A stretch of 64,000 nucleotides of DNA, from positions 372,001 through 436,000 of the forward strand of contig JAHQRK010000022.1 of NCBI GenBank assembly GCA_019828595.1, in the 5' to 3' direction. Made by a program: the position numbers and the translations under genes. The notes beneath the pieces are model-generated. The model was not told the origin of the DNA and ran no database searches. It was given only the letters and a program-made list of their open reading frames with translations. The DNA comes from Aphanomyces cochlioides. Lineage: Eukaryota; Oomycota; Saprolegniomycetes; Saprolegniales; Verrucalvaceae. Positions 22,197 through 34,256 of the stretch are shown here, in pieces; position 1 is the stretch's first letter; the number at the start of each line of letters is the position of its first letter.

Positions 22197-23952
22197 ATGA
22201 CTTGGTTCTGCCCCCTCTTGACAACTTTTCGCTTGGAAATCGGTCTCTCCATCGTAGCAGCGTGCCTTGTATGGTCGATTCGAAGCTATCGATCCCAGCA
22301 TGGCAGCACTAAAGACAAGAAACCTCCAAGACAAATGCGGCGTCCACTGTAATCCCAGGCCCGGCTCCTTCCAGCTTTATCTTTGGTAACGGGTAAGTCC
22401 ACACGGTTTGGCTTCACCAAATAACGTTTGGACCGTAGCCTTGACACGCTTGGCAGTGTACCAAGATGGCATATCACAGGCGCTTATCCTGAGCCTTTCC
22501 TCTCGTGGATTAAACAATATGGTGGCGCGGTGTACTACCGAGAATTATACACCAAAGTCGTGCTGTTTTCCGACCCCAAAGCTCTCCAACATATTATTGC
22601 CTCGAAAGAGTCGAATTATCCACGAAATCGATCGATCCGAGCATTCCTGACGGTATTGACCCCAATATTGACGATTGTAATGCCAACTCTATGTAGGATA
22701 CATTACTTGGAACAAGTCTATTGAGCTCCGAGGGCTCTGACCATGCTCACCAACGCAAAATGATGAATCCGCATTTTAGTCAAGCCCAAATCAAACCCTT
22801 TGTCTCAATCTTTGAGCTCTACACCCGCGAACGATTACTCCCAGTGTTTCATGATGTCAGTCAGAGTCAAAGTATCGTGAATTTGACCAAAGGTAAGCTG
22901 TTCGTGCATCCCTCGACATTATAAAATTCACAAACTACTGTAGTTTTTCAAAAATTGACGCTTGACATTATCGGCAAAATTGCATTCAGCATGGACTTTG
23001 ACGAACATCCTGCCGTCCACGAAGCTATTATGCAACTTTTAGCCACACCAAGCGTCTCAACATACCTTGGACTGCTTTACATTCCTGGCTTTAGTCGATT
23101 GCCACTGCCTGAGTTAAATCGCAGACGTGCTGCCAAGAAGACTATATTCGAAGCAATTACTCGAGTCATCCAAGATAAACTGGCTTCGAAGAGTCCCCAG
23201 ACAGACTTGCTCGATTTGATTCTCCCCCATTCATCCCCCTTGGAAGCTGTCGCTCATACTATGACGTTTTTGCTGGCTGGTCACGAAACTACAAGCTCCA
23301 CGCTATCGTGGGTCGTTGTTGAAGCTTGTCGTCGTCCTCAAATGGTCGCAAAAATTCGCGAAGAATGCCAAGAAGTGTTGAAAAAGTATGGCCCAATGGC
23401 AACTTGGGAATCGACCCAAGAAATGCCATACACGACCGCTGTGATCCAAGAATCGCTTCGGTTAAATACTGTCGTCTATGGAATTCCACGGCGAGACGCA
23501 TCTGAAGACGATGAAGTGCCCATGTCGGATGGCTCCTCCATTTTCATTCCAAAGGTAAAAAATCTTTCCTGACAACTTGGTAAGACTCCATATGCATCTA
23601 GGGCACTTCCATTTCGATGATTGCGGCGGCAATACATCGAAATCCTCTTTATTGGACGAAGCCTGATGAGTTTATCCCTGAGCGATTTCTTCCTGGTACG
23701 CCTGAGTGGATAGCCGACGAAGTACTCCGTGGGGGCAGCAGTCACAATTTCTACTTTCTTCCATTCAGCATGGGCAGCAAGAATTGTATCGGGCAACGTT
23801 TTGCCATGGCTGAAATTCGTGTCATCCTCGCCATGCTCTTTGCAAATTTCGATATCAAAATTGATGCCGCGTCCAATTTGTTCCCCAAATTCAATGGCAT
23901 GACCATCCATCCAGCTGACCTTCAAGTCACGATTCATGCGCTCGAGAATTAG
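22197..23952 (+). pseudogene. Cytochrome P450, complete but with one single-base frameshift
   Basis: Exons 22197-22392, 22439-22652 (214 nt), 22697-22892 (196 nt), 22944-23554 (611 nt) and 23602-23952 have clean GT..AG introns and carry everything expected: an anchor (IGLSIVAACLVWSI), hinge VIPGPAPS, PEPFLSWIKQYGG, I-helix AGHETTSS, K-helix ESLRLNT, FIPERF and haem motif FSMGSKNCIGQRF. Exon 1, however, is one base short: the frame from the anchor runs into a stop at RRPL, while the hinge is in the next frame. The likely site is the AAA run in AAGACAAGAAACC near 22320. All else is intact, so this is either a very young pseudogene or a base-calling error. It is the closest relative of the truncated copy downstream. 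Confidence 0.85.
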
Positions 23953-24298
23953 AGCAAACATACGACAATCAAGATTTCGCGTCAACTGTATTCACTCATT
24001 GGAAGGTTTATACGAACAAGTACTTAAATTTGACGACTTTGTTGATGAAAATCCACAAATTTCAATTGTCTATCGCATTCATCTATTAGAGTTAATTGCG
24101 TGAAAAGTTTTTTCGTGAATAAATTTCACAGCTATGACTTGTCCGCCATCATCTGACTCAACCCTCGTTCATTCTCGTAGATTTGACAAACGTAAATCCT
24201 CCAAAGACGTGAAATTATAGTATCTAGCTTGAATTGTAGCAACAGATCGTGCCACTTTTGAAAACGCGGGTGGTTACTCAAATCGATTCATCGAAATC

Positions 24299-25391
24299 AT
24301 GTTGACTTGGGTCTTGCCTCTCTTGACAACTTTTAGCTTGGAAATTGGTCTTTCCGTCATGGCAGTGTGGTTGGTTTGGCTGATTCAAGGATATCAATCT
24401 CGTTATCACTGCAATAAATCCAAGAAAGGCGCAAAGACAGTCATCCCTGGCCCGAAACCATCCAATTTTACCTTTGGCAATTGGTACCTCTTTCTGTACC
24501 TACTTCAAAAATAACTTTGCGTCCCAAGCCTTGAGATCCTTGGAAGCGTACCGAGATGGCACATTACTGGTGCTTATCCTGAGCCCTTCTTGAGCTGGAT
24601 TCAGTTGTATGGTGGCGCAGTGTTTTTCCGAGAATTTCGCACTAACGTAGTGTTGATTTCGGATCCCAAAGCCCTCCAGCATGTTTTGGTCGCGAAAGAG
24701 TCCAATTATCCACGAAATCCATCGATGCGAGGCTTGCTGACGGTATACTTTTCAAATGATCCGCTGTCTAACTGTTCAAGCTGTATAGGAAACATTACTT
24801 GGAACAAGACTATTGAGCTCGGAAGGCGCTCAGCTTGCTCACCAGCGCAGAATGATGAATCCCCATTTCACCCAAACCCAGACCAAAGCCTTTGTGACAA
24901 CGTTTGAGCTCTACACTCGAGAAAGATTTCTCTCAGCGCATCGAAATCTCAGTCAAAACAAAACTGTACGAGTTAGTTTTTCCAAATGTGACGCTCGGCA
25001 TTATCGGCAAAAGTGCATTTAGCATGGACTTTGACGAACATCCCGCCATCCACGAGGCAATGATACAGCTCTTGGCCACACCAAGCGTCTTGACATGTCT
25101 AGGGTTGCTTTGTTCACTCATTTGCCATTGCCTGAACTCAATCGAAGACGAGCTACCAAGAAGACTATTTTTGAAGCGTTCACTCGAGTCATTGAAGATA
25201 AACTCACCTCGAAAAATCCTCCGATGGATTTACTCGATCTCATTCTCCCCTATTCGTCCCCCTCTGAGACTTTGGTTCATACGATGACCTTTCTGCTGGC
25301 TGGTCATGAAACCACAAGCTTCACGCTATCGTGGGTCGTTGTTGAAGCTTGTCGTTGTCCTCAAGTGGTCGCAAAAATTCGCGAAGAATAG
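24299..25391 (+). pseudogene. Truncated cytochrome P450 pseudogene
   Basis: A tandem duplicate of 22197-23952. Exon 1 (24299-24483) encodes MLTWVLPLLTTFSLEIGLS and VIPGPKPSNFTFGN in frame, unlike its neighbour. Exon 2 (PEPFLSWIQLYGG) and exon 3 (KMMNPHFTQ-like RRMMNPHFTQ) follow. Intron 3 and adjacent codons have been lost near 24966, a frameshift lies near 25120, and the reading ends at VAKIREE plus TAG at 25391. I-helix AGHETTSFTLSW is present but the K-helix and the whole haem-binding exon are missing, so no functional enzyme can be made. Confidence 0.88.
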
Positions 25392-25453
25392 TGGGCAATC
25401 AGCTGAACGCTAGACTTGAGTCCGACTGAGAACTCGAATATATCTTGGTGCGG

Positions 25454-25867
25454 CTATAATATCGTTCCAGATCCAACAAATGAAAATTTTGAGTCGAGAT
25501 TCATCAAGTTGAAGAAATGGTGGAGCTTCAGACCAGCATTCTGACCATCAATCAATTTACTGTAGTCGCGAAGTCCATCAAGCACCGTAATCACGGTTGG
25601 AATCCAAGTTGTTCTTATAAAAGTTTGTGTGTCCAACAAGATTGGAAGCCACCAAATTTTATGAAGAAACTGTGGATCCAATCCACTTAATCTTGGAAAC
25701 ACCATCATCCATGATGTTCTTTCCATTTCTTTCAATCGTCCCTCGTCCACGACGAAGGATTCTTGATCTTCTCTAAGTTGATGCCAACCATCTCGGATCA
25801 GTTGAATTTGTCGATGAAGATGGCAAATTGAAAAGATCAGCAAAATTGATCCTAGACGTGAAACCAT
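25454..25867 (-). CDS. Hypothetical protein with signal-peptide-like start
   Basis: An open minus-strand frame of about 137 codons from the Met at 25867. The start MVSRLGSILLIFSICHLHRQ looks like a short signal peptide or membrane segment. The remainder is Trp- and Leu-rich (DGWHQLREDQESF, HKIWWLPILLD) with no motif I recognise and no paralogue in the window. It lies immediately downstream of, and convergent to, the truncated P450. It may be a fragment of a longer decayed gene. Confidence 0.3.
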   Translation of the reverse strand: MVSRLGSILLIFSICHLHRQIQLIRDGWHQLREDQESFVVDEGRLKEMERTSWMMVFPRLSGLDPQFLHKIWWLPILLDTQTFIRTTWIPTVITVLDGLRDYSKLIDGQNAGLKLHHFFNLMNLDSKFSFVGSGTIL

Positions 25868-26272
25868 TGTACAATTTTGATAATTCACTTGGTTCTGCAT
25901 CTACATTTATCAATTTTCATTTGTTTTATGTATGAGGTTCTATCTATTATAACTACTGGTCAATTCGACAGGATGCGAAGCCGTTTGTGGTGTGATTTTC
26001 TCGCAACGATTCAACGTGCGTTGAGTTGTTCACAGGATCACGAACGAGAGCGTGCGGCTTATCCATTCACACAGAATCTTCTCTTCAACAAACTGATCCA
26101 CTGGTAGTTGAGATTTTATCTGTGTTTGGGTGCTTAGGTTGGAATTAGGTTGGAATGCAGGCGGCTGAATTGGAACTCTAACGCAAATGCTTTCTATCTC
26201 ATATTGCAATGGGATAACTTCAGCTTCCCTGTTCCTTCATGCGAGGTGCCCCAGCTCCCTTTCATTCAATGG

Positions 26273-27024
26273 TGTGGCAAAGCGAGCCAGCACTCGCGAG
26301 ATCAATCCAACGCATGAGTTGGCGCCAACTACACATCCTGATTAGTTGAACAGTGGCCAATTGTGGCTGCCAACGGGCTCATCTTTGCGATCGCCGCCAG
26401 CGGACTTTCAACCAAGCAGCGGACGATTCGAGTGGAAAAGGTTGATCGCAACGAGCCAGCGCAACACCTGCCAATGGAGAAGAGCCGACCAGACGATCGG
26501 CAGTGAGCGATAGCCTGAAGGAGTGTGTCATCAAGGCTCTAGCCAATTGAGAAAGTGGACAATGCCGTTAGACCAATCAAGGAGCGAGAGCAGAGCAATT
26601 GAGAAGCTTGCGTGCGAGGTTAGGAGTAGCAAAGAAAGGAGAAGTTAGTCTTTCAGAGCTCTTTTTGGCTGGCGTTGAATGAACCTCTAAGTTTGTGGCG
26701 TCCCGTCGAGAGAGTTTAAGCGCCAAGAAGTTTGTAGGAGTTCCGTGGGATTGTCGAAAACCCGCACCGTCAATCGCCCTCACCAACGCTAGTCAACGCT
26801 AGGCGCAGCTCGTGGACAACCGAGCAACCAACCCCCTTCCCGGTCCTCCCCACCGTCCTCTCCCCCAGCAGCGGTCAACTACTGCGGACTTTCAACCCAC
26901 AGTCGTGTCTCTCCATTTCCTTCGATCGCGTCTGGCTCACCTAAAAGCCCCAGGCGACCTCTACCCTTCCACCCCCTTTTCTTGCGGCGAGAAGCTCGGA
27001 CTTCACTGATCCGACCATCCCACA
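26273..27024 (+). repeat. 5' LTR (752 bp)
   Basis: Starts TGTGGCAAAGCGAGCC and ends CATCCCACA. Same length as the copy at 29848-30599, and every stretch I compared was identical. Confidence 0.93.
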
Positions 27025-27098
27025 AGTGGTGCCACGAACCGGGTGGCTGAGCACACGATCGAAGAAATGGATAGACCTGTTAACCTTGCCTCCCTGCT

Positions 27099-28508
27099 GT
27101 GGGACGCATCAGCAGACAACTAGACGTCCACTTCGGTGACATGCAATTGGACCCGTCAGAGCAAGCGAAGCAAGCAATGGCGGCATCCAGGAGTCGTTAC
27201 GGGCAGACTCCAACTGCCTTCGGGCAATGTCAATCAGTAGCGGCGCCGACCCATGCCACTACGACCAACCTAGATGCGCGATCGCGCTTTAGCAAAAACA
27301 ATCCCGCGGAATTCCAAGGCTACGGCAGCGACGTTGGTGGCAACGAGGAAGGCGCGGATGCCGATGGATCGCCGATGTGTCCCACCGATGATCAGTCAAG
27401 GTTTGTCTCGATGTTGGTCAAACAAAACCAAGAACTGATGCTACAGCTACATGGCAATCGATGTCCCGCGCGAGTGCATGAAGATGACGACGACCTTGGC
27501 GAGTGGAACATTCATGCCGCTCCCAGACTGTCTTAAAACAATGGCCCTCGCTTGCACGTTCTTGCGCTCGAGCCGCTGCAGCGGTTTGGTGGATCAGCCG
27601 ATGGCACTGACGCGGCGGCGAGTTTCCTTCGGCGCTTTGAGGAGAACGCGGCAGCCAGTGGAAGGACAGACGACGAAGCCAAGCACAAGTTCCGCCTCAC
27701 AGTCGGTCGAGCGGTCCAAGATTGGTACAACCAGCTACGCGCCGACGAGCGATCCACTTGGAAGGCCGTGCGTGCGAGCTTTGTCCGCGAGTACATCCTC
27801 AGCCCGGTGCCAAAGCAGGAGGCCTACTACGCGATGCGTCAGAAAGAGAATGAGACCACCCGCGAGTACCTCTTCCGCTTCAACGCGGCTGCCACGAAGA
27901 TCGGCCTCGAGTACGACACCAATCGGAAGAACTTCGTCGACCACTTACGGTGCTTTTGAAATTCGTTGGCCGACCCGAGCCAAGCCAAGTGGATCTCCTC
28001 CGCGCGCCCTTCCTCAATGAACGACTTGATGGAATAATTGGATGACCAGCGCCACACTGAAGCTTTGTTCGAGCACGGCAACCAGCATCAACCAGTCCAA
28101 CAGGCCGGTAATCAGCGGCAAGAGCGCACCAGGGTTTCGGGTATTAGCCACTTGAACGCCGTGTCATCGATGGACATAGCCAAGCTAGCAGCGTCGGCGA
28201 CTGACTCCGTGCGAGCCGAGATCTTCGCTCTGGGACTGAACAACCACGAAGCGTGCCGTGAAGTTTGCCGTGACTGTGGAAAGACGCACCTCAAGTTGGA
28301 TGGCTTGTGCTGGTCGACGGTCTTTTGCAGCCTATGCCAGCGCATGGGGTATCCGGAGATCAATTGCTTCAAGGCTTGTCAACTCTGCGCGACGCCGCAC
28401 CACAAGGCTGATCCGTGCCCGACTCGTCAACAAGCTGCCGAGCTGAAGGAGTTCCTGCAAAGGCTAGACATCCCCGACATGCCTAGCCTGGATTGTTTAA
28501 ATTTGTAG
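27099..28508 (+). pseudogene. gag-like gene of the LTR element, interrupted by stops
   Basis: One reading frame can be followed from 27099 to 28508, broken by in-frame stops at 27534-27536 (TAA), 27957-27959 (TGA) and 28035-28037 (TAA). The middle part has the Retrotrans_gag signature (KFRLTVGRAVQDWYNQL, RSTWKAVRASFVREYI, ETTREYLFRFNAAA). The last part is Cys/His-rich (CRDCGKTH, CSLCQRMGYPEINC, CQLCATPHHK), apparently a zinc-knuckle-like region for nucleic-acid binding. Gag normally forms the particle that packages element RNA. With three stops, this copy could not make full Gag unless by readthrough. Downstream, 28509-29847, short Lys/Glu-rich frames are visible but no pol domain. Confidence 0.8.
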
Positions 28509-29847
28509 TCCGTGCGGATTGCGATACCCCAGCCGCGACGGACGTCGGACATCGCACACTGACTCGAAAAAATCAGGAAAATCGAAAAATGACGAAAAAA
28601 ACAAAAACATTGAAAAACCAAGAAAAAATCCATAAAAATGACCCCCACCAGAACCTTACTGACGGAGTTCGAAGAGCTTTTTGAAGTGGTTCGTGGATGG
28701 AAGAAGAAGCAACAAGAGCAAGCGGCTACACCAAGCGTTGAAGAAGCAACCAAGAATGAAGACAGAATCAACAATCAACGCGACGCAAGGCTGCCAGATA
28801 CGTTGGCTTCCTGAAAGTTCCCTCAGTTACCAAGCATACATCCAACCACTCCCGATCGAGGCCACGACGATTTCTGCAATGATCGTTCACAAAGAGCTCT
28901 ATCCGCTTACTAAGGAAGAAACAAAAGAAGAATTTGAAGGATAGATCTGCGATCTGTGGAAGGTGACCGTTTGGGATTGCCGTAGCATGGTTGGCTACAT
29001 GATATGGTGTGGCAATGAACCGGGCGATCGGATTATGGGCTGTGGAATGGAAATTGATTGATTTTTAATGGGAACGTATGCATTTTGCATGATACACGAA
29101 GAAAATTGGACCAAGTGGCGATTGAGCACGGAACATTATTGAACAAGAATTGAAGACTCAAACGCCCACTTGATAGCTGCAAACATGAGTCCAAGCGTGT
29201 TTGATGAATTCAAGCCAGTTGACAAGCGGGGACTGTGCACAGGGTCCGCGAGCAAACTGAGTTATAAAATTGCACAAGACGTACTCTGCATTTTATTGGC
29301 CAAGACGAACTATGTGCGCAACAATCAAACGAGCCGACCAATCGCCCAGAGTAGAGAAGTCGAGACCATGATCGTGTTATTCAGTTGCTGGCCAGTTACA
29401 ATCAACGCTTCGCGCATCCACTCGGGGTGGTTTCCTTGATTGTTGAGGGCAAGGGATGACGATACCAGGCGACGGCAGTGACAAAAGAGAAGTTAACGAA
29501 GAGAAGAGGTCGCTAGTCAACAGAATGACCTGTCGTCGAATGGTGCCTCCATATCCAAAATATCCACCTGGGGTGAGAACTTCAGCGACTGGGCTGAGCA
29601 AGAAAAGAAGAAGATGCCCAGGACGAGCCAACCGACAACAAGTCTTCCGTCGCCTGGCAAGAGTGAAGTTCATATTGCTGACGTGAGAGCTGGCAATGAT
29701 TCATCCATTGGGTCGCATACGATTGTCTTTTTGGCGCACTATTCTCGCGCGTTTAGCCTTGATACAAGCATACGAAGCAAAAGCGAGTCTGGCTCGTCGT
29801 TTGGCAGCCGTTCCTGCCCGTGGCGTCGCGAGCTGCCAGGGGTGGTT
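28509..29847. other. Interior of the LTR element lacking pol
   Basis: Between the gag end and the 3' LTR I find no DTG/DSG protease, YxDD polymerase, RNase H or integrase motif in any frame. A Lys/Gln-rich segment near 28640-28790 (VVRGWKKKQQEQAA) may be a linker remnant. Confidence 0.6.
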
Positions 29848-30599
29848 TGTGGCAAAGCGAGCCAGCACTCGCGAGATCAATCCAACGCATGAGTTGGCGC
29901 CAACTACACATCCTGATTAGTTGAACAGTGGCCAATTGTGGCTGCCAACGGGCTCATCTTTGCGATCGCCGCCAGCGGACTTTCAACCAAGCAGCGGACG
30001 ATTCGAGTGGAAAAGGTTGATCGCAACGAGCCAGCGCAACACCTGCCAATGGAGAAGAGCCGACCAGACGATCGGCAGTGAGCGATAGCCTGAAGGAGTG
30101 TGTCATCAAGGCTCTAGCCAATTGAGAAAGTGGACAATGCCGTTAGACCAATCAAGGAGCGAGAGCAGAGCAATTGAGAAGCTTGCGTGCGAGGTTAGGA
30201 GTAGCAAAGAAAGGAGAAGTTAGTCTTTCAGAGCTCTTTTTGGCTGGCGTTGAATGAACCTCTAAGTTTGTGGCGTCCCGTCGAGAGAGTTTAAGCGCCA
30301 AGAAGTTTGTAGGAGTTCCGTGGGATTGTCGAAAACCCGCACCGTCAATCGCCCTCACCAACGCTAGTCAACGCTAGGCGCAGCTCGTGGACAACCGAGC
30401 AACCAACCCCCTTCCCGGTCCTCCCCACCGTCCTCTCCCCCAGCAGCGGTCAACTACTGCGGACTTTCAACCCACAGTCGTGTCTCTCCATTTCCTTCGA
30501 TCGCGTCTGGCTCACCTAAAAGCCCCAGGCGACCTCTACCCTTCCACCCCCTTTTCTTGCGGCGAGAAGCTCGGACTTCACTGATCCGACCATCCCACA
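29848..30599 (+). repeat. 3' LTR (752 bp)
   Basis: Starts TGTGGCAAAGCGAGCC after a G-rich tract and ends CATCCCACA before ATGG. Same length as the 5' LTR. Confidence 0.93.
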
Positions 30600-30603
30600 A
30601 TGG

Positions 30604-33028
30604 TGTCTTTCACATAGGTTGATACATTTCGCAATGAATGCGTCGTTTTAACTATTCAATTTTACGCCAGGGTAGAGACTGAGGTTATGCCAAGGGGGAA
30701 ACGCGATTCGACTCGCTTGATAGGTTAACTCAAGATGAATTCGCCTTTTTCGAAGGTATGTCCAATTTATCGTGAAAGTTTTCAAGTTGTTCGTGATCGG
30801 TATTCAACACTCAAAACGGCTGCTCAGGATCAAACGTTCGATTAAACTTCCTGAAGCCGATATGATTGTGTTCGATCGATATTTCAGCAGAACAACAAAT
30901 ACTGGGGAGTATTTGTTGGTGCTGAGTGCATCACTAGACCTTTCATGCAGTTGATTTGCATCTACCAGCCGGCTTGCAATCTGTTTATCGTTAAATCATA
31001 CACCGTCGGACTGGAACATTTAAAATGTCACCTACTAAAATGAGCCATAACATTTCCACCGCGTGAAGCGACATTTTTTCTTTCCCATTCACGAGTTCGA
31101 CTTGAATTGTTCGGGAACCTGGGCTGGGTTGCAATGCCACCACCTCTAGCAAGTGTACCCAGATTTGTAAACACTGACGACTTCGCGATGATCTCTCGAA
31201 CAGCACAAAACTCACTAACACACAATGAGCAAGCTATAATTGACAGGAGGTGGCAAAAATCAGAGGCCGAGATGGTATGATATATTGTCTACAGCGATAC
31301 ATCATCGCCCTTTTGATGTCTCTTGCGCGCTCCCCAGCGGGAGATTGTGATGCGACACCCTCAGTCCAACAATCACAAAGAAACTTCGCCATGAAACCTT
31401 CGAACGACAACAATTTGGTCCATCCACAAGTTGTCACAACGCCATACAAATCAGCAGCAAAAAACTTGATCGATACAACGCTGTAGAAGAAATTTTATCT
31501 TGAGGGAACTTAAAAGATGAGAAGAAGATGCCACAACTAAACCATCCACAGTTTTCAAAACGCCATAAATTTACAAGCCAACAACGAAATCTTAATCGAT
31601 ACATTGCCTTAGAAGAAATTTTATCTTGACATGGAGGAGAGATAGACGATGTGGCAAGTACAAGAGGAAGGCCAGGGCTACTCACTCTGTTTTTCCCAGA
31701 GAGGCATCTTGTATATTTCTAGATTCGACTCGTTGAACCTTCAAATTGGAATTCTTACTATATCGAAAAATGGTGTATTTAACACTTAATACCTCTATGA
31801 TGTAATATTTACATCTGCGGCATCTGTGTTAAGAATATCATATTTTTGTATGGGGTGTGTTAAAGATTCCAACACAAATGCCTGGAATCCATGTTCAATG
31901 ATAAATTTATACTTGATTTCATTATATGTATCCGGAAAGTGCAGATTCCAGGCAACTGTGTTAGAGAATCCATCACATTTATTTACATTCGGCTGATTGG
32001 CCAATATTATAAAGCTAGAAGTACTGAGCAGCATCAAGCAAAGTTGAAAAACATTTAGATGCAATCGCTCTTAACTCCAATACTTTGCATTGCGCGAGCA
32101 ATCAAAATTTCATAAGGCATTCTATGTATTTGAGGATTATTCTAACGAAATTTATTTAATGTGCCAGTGGCTTGCTGCGATTTTTCTGAATTGTTTGCCT
32201 CTGCTGTTCCTCATTGCTGAACTAGATGAATTTGGTCGAATTCACCAGCACGGCATATTTTAAACTAATGAACATAACTGTGTTGTGAGTAATAATAAAG
32301 TTCAGGTGCCCAAATGAATGGCACAAAGCTTCTCGTAGTTCTGTGATTTGTTTAAGCATCGGTATCGGTGGTAATAGTCATAGTAGATCGCACGATCAAT
32401 TTGAGAAACACTTCAGCAGAAGTGTTGAGAATTGCAAAGCTTTGTTGAAGGGAAAATTTACGAAAATGCAGTTTGATGTCATTGTTTATTCAGACTTGTG
32501 AAAGAGATATCTTCATCAGAGATCTTAAGGGAGGGCGACAAAGGAAGATATACGACTATATTTATTATTGTGGGCGATAAACAGAGAGAAAGCATTCACC
32601 CTCTTGTGTTTCAAAGAATGGAATTAAATCTTTGCAAGAAGCTGCTATGTTCTCTGAACATTTCATGTCTGTCAAAATAGATTTATGACCAATCATATTG
32701 AGTATTTTGGTGTGATGAAACTCCTAACACAGATGCCGTCATTATATACATTTAAGATATGCCTGTTAACGTATTTCGTTCATGGAGATGGTACGATGAA
32801 CTTCTGATATGGGGTCCACACTTTGGCAGTGGGGAGATTTTCGCGCTGAGGCCGCTTATGTTGATACATTGATAAATGAACCACTCATTACGACTTGAAA
32901 TGCTCAGCGCCTGTCACCAGAGCCTGTAGCCTGTATCTAGGTATGTAACAACGCAGGGCATGTAGTAGTAGATTATTACAGAGTTTACACGCTTAAATGC
33001 CAGTTATTCCATGCACGGGAATCCATAA
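30604..33028. other. Long low-coding intergenic stretch
   Basis: Mostly AT-rich sequence. It contains an imperfect tandem duplication with a period of about 123 bp (31421-31503 and 31543-31630, sharing CCATCCACA and AGAAGAAATTTTATCTTGA) and one possible small secreted-protein gene at 31795-32064, listed separately. Nothing else is supported. Confidence 0.5.
31795..32064 (-). CDS. Possible small secreted protein
   Basis: An 89-codon minus-strand frame. The first 22 residues (MHLNVFQLCLMLLSTSSFII then LA) form a clear hydrophobic core typical of a eukaryotic signal peptide with a plausible cleavage before NQPNV. The mature part of about 66 residues has one cysteine, several aromatic residues and an N-glycosylation sequon NIT near the end. 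I recognise no family. Small secreted proteins are common in oomycetes, but a chance frame in AT-rich sequence is also possible. Confidence 0.35.
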   Translation of the reverse strand: MHLNVFQLCLMLLSTSSFIILANQPNVNKCDGFSNTVAWNLHFPDTYNEIKYKFIIEHGFQAFVLESLTHPIQKYDILNTDAADVNITS

Positions 33029-33289
33029 GGCCCTGTTTGATGGCGAGTACAACCCAGGTTTTCCTGAGAATTTGGGTTGAAACATCCAGATTTTATCAGA
33101 AAAACCTGGTTTTTCGACCTGCTATCAAACACGATTTGGTCGGGTTTGGGTCATTGGTTTTTGTCCCAAACCCATTGCCCCAGAAGAAACCAGGATTTTC
33201 CGCCCTACCTCTGGAGGTAGGGCGGCAAGAGCCAGTGCTGAATTGTGACAGAATAAATTGTGTGAGTTTTATTATCATAAGCAAATCGA

Positions 33290-34036
33290 ATGGAATTTGA
33301 TGCCGATGCCATCCTTCAAGTTATCTCTCTTGTCTGCAATGCGGTGGCGGTGCTTGAAATCGACTCTGATTCTGACGACGATCATCCAAGGGAACAGCGT
33401 TTCGTGCGGCCTACAACTGCGTTAATGGAGTTTCTTGACATGCAGAACGTTTTGCTCCACGGTGGCGAGAGTTTCTACTTCGATAACTTTCGATTGCCCC
33501 ATGTTGCTATCGACCTCTTGGTCGATGTTTGTCGTCCATTCATACCCGTCCGTATGGATACAAAATGCGTGTTGCTCGTAACTCTGCAATATCTAGCCAC
33601 TGGGTCAACTGTAAGGCTGCAAGAAGAGCTATTTCAAAGGCAGTCTTTCAGCCAAATCAGTATATACCGCCGTGTTGGAATCCGTGCTATACTACAAGCT
33701 CTCTGCAAACATGAATTTTATGGAATCAATCCCCACGATAAAGACCGCATGGCCACATCTACCTTGGCGTTCGGGCGTAAGCATCCTCTATTGTCAAAAT
33801 GTCTTGGTGCAATCGATGGCACTCGTGTCCTAATCACTGTCTCGTCTAACCTGGTAGACAGATTTAGAAATAGAAAAACTCAATCGTCTACAAATGTTTT
33901 GGGTATTGTTGATGAACGACATCTTGTGCTTTTTGCCACGTTTGTCAAGTTCAGCCCATTGTTCGTCGGTCATTCCAACTCTGCCGCCACCAGAATGTTG
34001 TGTAAAGCCAGTGAAAGTCGCTGTAGTCTTCTTTAA
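33290..34036 (+). pseudogene. Truncated PIF/Harbinger (HARBI1-like) transposase
   Basis: The frame gives 248 codons. Family features are LDMQNVLLHGGESFYFDNFR in the N-terminal part, the LVTLQYLATGSTVRLQEELF helix region, then LGAIDGTRVLI with the first catalytic Asp and FRNRKTQSSTNVLGIVDERH. After about residue 215 the sequence jumps into the opposite-strand Myb gene, so the second and third acidic catalytic residues are missing. The enzyme would normally excise and integrate the element at TWA sites together with its Myb partner. Confidence 0.85.
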
Positions 34037-34256
34037 GCCTTCTCCAACGGTTTTTGAGTTGCTCGGTGTCTCTGACGTTTCCACTGACGCCTTCTTCATT
34101 CATGGTGCGCAGGACCCATTGCCAACCAGCCGCCTTCAGAGACTTCCCACCACTCGGTGCATAATGAGGCTTAGCTGCAGCGCACGCGTAGATCCTTAGG
34201 AAGTCATTGTCGAGCTGGGCACTCCACCTTGCTGAGGCAACTTGGTTGCTGTCCAT
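33930..34256 (-). pseudogene. Myb/SANT-like DNA-binding protein of the Harbinger element, frameshifted
   Basis: From the Met at 34256 (MDSNQVASARWSAQLDNDFL) the minus strand encodes a Myb/SANT-like domain with conserved tryptophans (ARWSAQLDNDFL, GWQWVLRTMNE, LKNRWRRLKEDYSDF). A one-base shift near 34015 changes the frame; the expected continuation TGFTQHSGGGRVGMTDEQW is in the neighbouring frame. The coding part ends at the internal deletion near 33930. In active Harbinger elements this protein brings the transposase to the nucleus and to the ends. Confidence 0.75.

Larger units (their letters stand above)
26273..30599 (+). mobile_element. Non-autonomous LTR retrotransposon with gag remnant only
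   Basis: Two direct 752-bp repeats bound the element, and the 4-bp ATGG at 26269-26272 recurs at 30600-30603 as target duplication. The LTRs start TGTGG and end CCACA. Directly after the left LTR, TGGTGCCACGAACCGGG at 27027-27043 fits a tRNA primer-binding site (complement of a 3' end ...GGCACCA), and a G-rich tract (GGGGTGG) precedes the right LTR. The 2.8-kb interior has a gag-like gene with stops and no reverse transcriptase, integrase or protease that I can find, so the copy must have moved with enzymes from another element. Large parts of the two LTRs that I compared are identical, pointing to recent insertion. Confidence 0.93.

Noticed and set aside
26577..27009. Reading frames repeated in both LTRs (also at 30152-30584)
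   Set aside because: They are identical because the LTRs are identical; they have no coding signature.
27027..27043. Possible tRNA gene suggested by GAACCGGG
   Set aside because: It is only the short tRNA-complementary primer site next to the LTR; no cloverleaf can be folded around it.
27451..28020. Ser/Arg/Thr-rich plus-strand frame of 189 codons
   Set aside because: It is a shifted reading of the gag-like region; the true gag signature is in another frame.
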